DNA from: an uncultured Clostridia bacterium
Lineage (GTDB): Bacteria; Bacillota_A; Clostridia; TANB77; CAG-508
Length of the DNA stretch: 9,763 nucleotides
NCBI GenBank assembly: GCA_944393405.1
Contig: CALYAC010000023.1
Coordinates: forward strand, 1 to 9,763
Direction: 5' to 3'
A program made the position numbers and the translations under genes. The notes beneath the pieces are model-generated. The model was given only the letters and a program-made list of their open reading frames with translations. It made no database searches and was not told the origin of the DNA. Shown one piece after another: positions 7,170-9,763 of the stretch. Numbering within the stretch: position 1 is the first letter of the stretch; every line of letters begins with the position of its first letter.

Positions 7170-8414
7170 TTATTTTTCTAATGATTCTTCTATTCTCTTT
7201 TTCTCAAATCCTGCAATATCTGGTCTTTGTTCTTCTGAATCTTGATTAAAACCTTTTATCGAACCATATTTTATTACATTTTGTATATCAACTGCTCCTA
7301 ACATATTTTCATTACTTAAAATACCACTATCTAATAATATTTTCAGTTCTCCAGTAGTTGATTCTTCATCATCATCTGGACAATGAATCCTGCTTAAAGT
7401 TTTATCTAGATTTAATTCAAATTCTTGCCCATCCATTTCTGCAATTGAAGATTTGTTTTTTAGCAAACCTTCACCCTGAAGTTTAGTAGCAAGCCTTATA
7501 TCTGGATCCATTAATTTGTTTCTTAAGAATTGTTTTGTTTTAAATACTCTTTGCATAAAATCATTATATTCTTCTTCTGTTTTATGTACTTCTGACATTA
7601 CTACTAATATACCTTCATTTCCGTATAAACTTTTCATTGATTTTATATGTGTATCAAGAAATTTTCCAAATAATTCTGGTAGTTCTTCAAAATTTTTATA
7701 ATATAATTTTCTCATTGTACTACCATAATCATTTATTTTAAAAAATCTTATTGAATCAACATTATTAAACCTTTCTTCTAAAGAAGAACAAATTTCTTTA
7801 AAAAATCTTATTCCATCAGGTCTTATAACATAATAGCTATAATGTCTTTTTGTTTTTGATTTTTCTTGTAATTTTATTTGATCAAGTACATCATCTCCTT
7901 GCTCAAATAAATCTGTTTTTTCTCCATTGTTTGTAATTACAAAATCCACATCAACACTTCCTTGTTCTTCTTTTAAAATGGTACAAAAAGATTCTAATAT
8001 GTTAGCTCTTCTATCTCCTTCTCTTTCTGTTAGTCCTTTTTTTCTATCTTCATTCTTTCTTTTTACCAACACTTTATATTGGCAATCACTCCAAATTTGT
8101 TCTATATGATCTAGCATAGCATAATCTATTACAACTACTTTCTTACCATCTTTTTCAAATTGAACTAACTTTTCACTAATTTTATTTCTAACTAATTCAT
8201 CAAGGGTTGCTTTCATGTTTTTTAGTTTTTCTTCTGGTAATTCATTATTATGCAAAGCTACAAAATATCCATCTCTAAGTTGCAATAATCCTTCATCTGC
8301 TTCTGTGATTTCATCTACAGATAAATATGTTATATCTTCCTTTTTAGTAGTTAAATATCTTGATAGAGTTGTTTTTCCAGAACCTGGTATTCCTATAACC
8401 CCTATTTTTATCAT
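7170..8414 (-). CDS. P-loop kinase (dephospho-CoA-kinase-like) fused to NDK-like domain
   Basis: A 414-residue soluble protein with two apparent catalytic modules. Residues 1-180 form a P-loop kinase domain: Walker A GIPGSGKTT (8-16), a DE pair at 34-35, strand KVVVIDYAM (92-100), a basic lid (KRKNEDRKKG, 118-127), and DVDFVITNNGE (155-165) typical of dephospho-CoA/adenylate-kinase-like folds. Residues ~191-363 resemble nucleoside diphosphate kinase: YYVIRPDG (194-201, cf. NDK IKPDG), an LEERF helix, LYYKNFEELPELF, strand GILVVMS, and RIHCPDDDEESTTGEL (342-356), matching the NDK IHGSDSxExAxxEI motif with His344 at the phospho-histidine position. An insertion of ~60 residues precedes that motif. 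The ATG follows GAGGAG by 6 bp. The domain calls rest on motif reading; the second is less certain. Confidence 0.72.
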   Translation of the reverse strand: MIKIGVIGIPGSGKTTLSRYLTTKKEDITYLSVDEITEADEGLLQLRDGYFVALHNNELPEEKLKNMKATLDELVRNKISEKLVQFEKDGKKVVVIDYAMLDHIEQIWSDCQYKVLVKRKNEDRKKGLTEREGDRRANILESFCTILKEEQGSVDVDFVITNNGEKTDLFEQGDDVLDQIKLQEKSKTKRHYSYYVIRPDGIRFFKEICSSLEERFNNVDSIRFFKINDYGSTMRKLYYKNFEELPELFGKFLDTHIKSMKSLYGNEGILVVMSEVHKTEEEYNDFMQRVFKTKQFLRNKLMDPDIRLATKLQGEGLLKNKSSIAEMDGQEFELNLDKTLSRIHCPDDDEESTTGELKILLDSGILSNENMLGAVDIQNVIKYGSIKGFNQDSEEQRPDIAGFEKKRIEESLEK

Positions 8415-8441
8415 TTCTATCTCCTCATTTATTTTTGTGCA

Positions 8442-8470
8442 ATTATATCACAGTATACATAATGTGTCAA
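8442..8470 (-). promoter_or_regulatory. Perfect consensus sigma-A promoter for the kinase-NDK-like gene
   Basis: On the minus strand, TTGACA (8465-8470), a 17-bp spacer and TATAAT (8442-8447) with an extended -10 TGA just upstream. The -35 box overlaps the outer edge of the REP-like hairpin. It lies about 30 bp upstream of the ATG at 8414. Confidence 0.8.
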
Positions 8471-8508
8471 ACTGGGTCAGTGGGGACGGAGAAAGTGACC
8501 CAGTTTTT
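8469..8508. repeat. REP-like palindrome with GGGGACGG loop
   Basis: AAACTGGGTCA (8469-8479) pairs perfectly with TGACCCAGTTT (8496-8506) around a 16-nt loop containing TGGGGACGG. It is markedly more G+C-rich than its surroundings and stands in a divergent promoter region, so it has no gene to terminate. The GGGGACGG-type loop in a short palindrome recalls REP elements moved by Y1 (RAYT) transposases; no transposase is in the window. Confidence 0.6.
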
Positions 8509-8622
8509 AAATTTTAATTAATTAAATTAATACATTCTTTAATACATATGCAAAATGCTTTTATCATTATTTCTAAGTTTTTTTAATATTTGCTTTTTGC
8601 TTCTTTTAATTATACAAATTTA

Positions 8623-8631
8623 TGATATAAT
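8623..8631 (+). promoter_or_regulatory. Extended -10 promoter for the 8655-9666 operon
   Basis: TGATATAAT, an extended -10, lies 24 bp before the ATG. No strong -35 is seen at 17 bp (CTTTTA). The ten bases TGATATAATT are identical to the -10 region of the divergent minus-strand promoter. Confidence 0.6.
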
Positions 8632-8654
8632 TATGTAATTATAAGGAGGGTATT

Positions 8655-9161
8655 ATGTTATATATCATAACTGGTCCTGCGGGAGTTGGAAAAACAACCA
8701 TATCCAAAAAACTAGCTGAAATAAAAGAAAAGTCTGTACTTATTGAAGGAGATAATATATATAATCAAATAATAGGTGGACGTGTAAGTCCTTGGAAAGA
8801 AGGAAATTATTTAGATTTATTTTGGAAAATTTGTTTAGACATGATTAATACATATTTGGAAAATGGATTTGATGTAATATTTAATTATATTGTAAATCCA
8901 GAAAATCTAGAAATGATTAAAGATAGATTTAATGAATATCAAATTAAATTTATTATTCTCTTGTCAGATAAAGATACATTACTTTCAAGAGATAAACTAA
9001 GACCTTTGGATTGTCAGATGGGAAATAGATGTACTATATTATTAGAGAATTTTATAGCAAAATATCCTGACTCAAAACATATTTTAGATACTTCCAATTT
9101 AAGTATAGATGATATAGTTAAATTAATAGAAAAAGATAACAAATATATTATAAAGGAGTAA
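8655..9161 (+). CDS. P-loop (AAA-type) small-molecule kinase, substrate unknown
   Basis: A 168-residue soluble P-loop protein. Walker A is GPAGVGKTT (7-15), followed by EGDNIYNQ (31-38), a strand DVIFNYIVNPE (73-83), strand IKFIILLSD (97-105), and arginines 112 and 116 (SRDKLRP) as a likely lid. The layout resembles shikimate-kinase or chloramphenicol-phosphotransferase-like proteins (AAA_33 type), which phosphorylate small molecules; the substrate cannot be assigned. The start is clear: AAGGAGGG (8643-8650) lies 4 bp upstream. It is first in a two-gene operon, and only 4 bp separate it from the NUDIX gene, suggesting linked roles. Confidence 0.83.
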   Translation: MLYIITGPAGVGKTTISKKLAEIKEKSVLIEGDNIYNQIIGGRVSPWKEGNYLDLFWKICLDMINTYLENGFDVIFNYIVNPENLEMIKDRFNEYQIKFIILLSDKDTLLSRDKLRPLDCQMGNRCTILLENFIAKYPDSKHILDTSNLSIDDIVKLIEKDNKYIIKE

Positions 9162-9165
9162 GAAA

Positions 9166-9666
9166 ATGGAATTAGTAGATAAGCTAAATAATAAATATGA
9201 ACCTTTAAACAAGGTTGGTGAGCGTTCTGAAAAAATCCTTGGTGAATACAACCAAATTGTTCATGTTTGGATTATGAATGATAAAAAAGAATTTTTGATT
9301 CAAAAAAGATCATTAAATAAAAAAGTATTTCCAGGAATGTGGTCACAAACAGGTGGTGGAGTTGATGCTGGAGAAACTATCACTCAAGGTGCTTTAAGGG
9401 AATCTAAAGAAGAACTTGGGATAGATATTCCTGAGGATAAAATAGAATTCATGTTATCATTTAAAAGAAAATATAATTTTTTAAATATAATGCTTGCAAA
9501 AATAAACGTAGAGATTAATGATTTACATATACAAAAAGAAGAAGTTTCTGAAGTAAAATGGGTTGATAAAGACACTTTAATAAAAATGCATAACGATGGT
9601 GAGCTTGCACCTAGTTTAGATATTTATTTTGATATGTTATTAGAACTTTTAGATTATCCATATTAA
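9166..9666 (+). CDS. NUDIX hydrolase
   Basis: A 166-residue intact NUDIX protein. The NUDIX box is complete: Gly64, Glu70, then Arg78-Glu79, Glu82-Glu83 and Gly85 (GGVDAGE ... RESKEELGI), binding the metal for hydrolysis of a nucleoside-diphosphate-linked substrate. Upstream, VGERSEKILGEYNQIVHVWI and FPGMWSQTGGG resemble the YfcD/isopentenyl-diphosphate-isomerase-like branch. The Cys and Glu needed for isomerase activity are not evident (Ser60-Gln61 where isomerases have a Cys-containing motif), so hydrolase is the better call. The start follows AAGGAG (9153-9158), which overlaps the end of the kinase gene. The fold resembles the broken NUDIX at 4383, but the flanking motifs differ, so the two are not recent duplicates. 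Confidence 0.9.
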   Translation: MELVDKLNNKYEPLNKVGERSEKILGEYNQIVHVWIMNDKKEFLIQKRSLNKKVFPGMWSQTGGGVDAGETITQGALRESKEELGIDIPEDKIEFMLSFKRKYNFLNIMLAKINVEINDLHIQKEEVSEVKWVDKDTLIKMHNDGELAPSLDIYFDMLLELLDYPY

Positions 9667-9690
9667 TTAGTTTGTGTAATTTATGTAAAT

Positions 9691-9712
9691 AAAAAAGCGG
9701 AATAAATTCCGC
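9691..9712 (-). terminator. Minus-strand terminator for a gene to the right
   Basis: GCGGAA/TTCCGC (9697-9702 with 9707-9712, 4-nt loop), followed on the minus strand by six T from A9691-9696. It implies a minus-strand gene ending beyond the right edge. Confidence 0.7.
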
Positions 9713-9716
9713 CCTG

Positions 9717-9750
9717 TAAGAGCCTGATTAAATTTAGGCTCTTATATTTT
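9717..9750 (+). terminator. Plus-strand terminator after the NUDIX gene
   Basis: TAAGAGCCT (9717-9725) pairs with AGGCTCTTA (9736-9744) around a 10-nt loop and is followed by TATTTTAATTTT. It ends the kinase-NUDIX operon. Confidence 0.75.
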
Positions 9751-9763
9751 AATTTTCAGCAAA

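Noticed and set aside
8469..8508. The palindrome as an ordinary terminator
   Set aside because: It has a following T run on the plus strand, but no plus-strand gene ends there; it lies between divergent genes, so a REP-like element is a better explanation.
7516..8517. Plus-strand open frames opposite the kinase-NDK-like gene
   Set aside because: Antisense shadows without ribosome binding sites, low-complexity Ser/Phe content.

Overview
This window is a strongly AT-rich stretch that looks like a low-GC Bacillota genome (Clostridia, or a Bacilli-like gut lineage). The evidence is A/T-ending codons, strong AGGAGG-type ribosome binding sites, consensus sigma-A promoters, TGG for Trp, and almost exclusive use of TAA stops. 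The species cannot be told from the sequence.

Layout. (1) 1-1050: the 3' part of a tyrosine recombinase (integrase) gene, a short non-coding segment with possible integrase arm sites and a minus-strand terminator, and then a 45-bp fragment matching the 3' half of initiator tRNA-fMet (CAU), minus strand. The fragment runs from the anticodon loop to CCA. This is a typical tyrosine-integrase attachment core, so the left part is the end of an integrative element. The tRNA 5' half is missing to the right, so the junction looks like attP or a tandem-element boundary rather than a simple occupied chromosomal site. (2) 1117-3201, minus strand: a small zinc-ribbon protein, preceded by a SWIM zinc-finger gene broken by an in-frame TAA and a one-base frameshift. 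(3) 3359-5220, plus strand: a tight four-gene operon with an adenylate-kinase-like P-loop (FlaR-type) kinase, a 2H phosphoesterase (2'-5' RNA ligase family), a NUDIX hydrolase with a one-base insertion, and a short family I inorganic pyrophosphatase. It ends in a bidirectional terminator. (4) 5247-8414, minus strand: a large protein with a ParB/Srx-like N-terminus. Upstream of it, beyond its own terminator, lies an unusual protein joining a dephospho-CoA-kinase-like P-loop domain to a nucleoside-diphosphate-kinase-like domain. (5) 8415-8654: a divergent promoter region with a REP-like hairpin whose edge supplies a perfect TTGACA -35 box. (6) 8655-9666, plus strand: a P-loop kinase and an intact NUDIX hydrolase in an operon, then two terminators facing opposite ways.

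The recurring theme is small-molecule phosphate and nucleotide chemistry: three P-loop kinases, one NDK-like domain, two NUDIX enzymes, a 2H phosphodiesterase and a pyrophosphatase, next to an integration site and decaying genes. The most unusual item is the kinase-NDK-like fusion beside the ParB-like protein. A shared function for the cluster is inference only.
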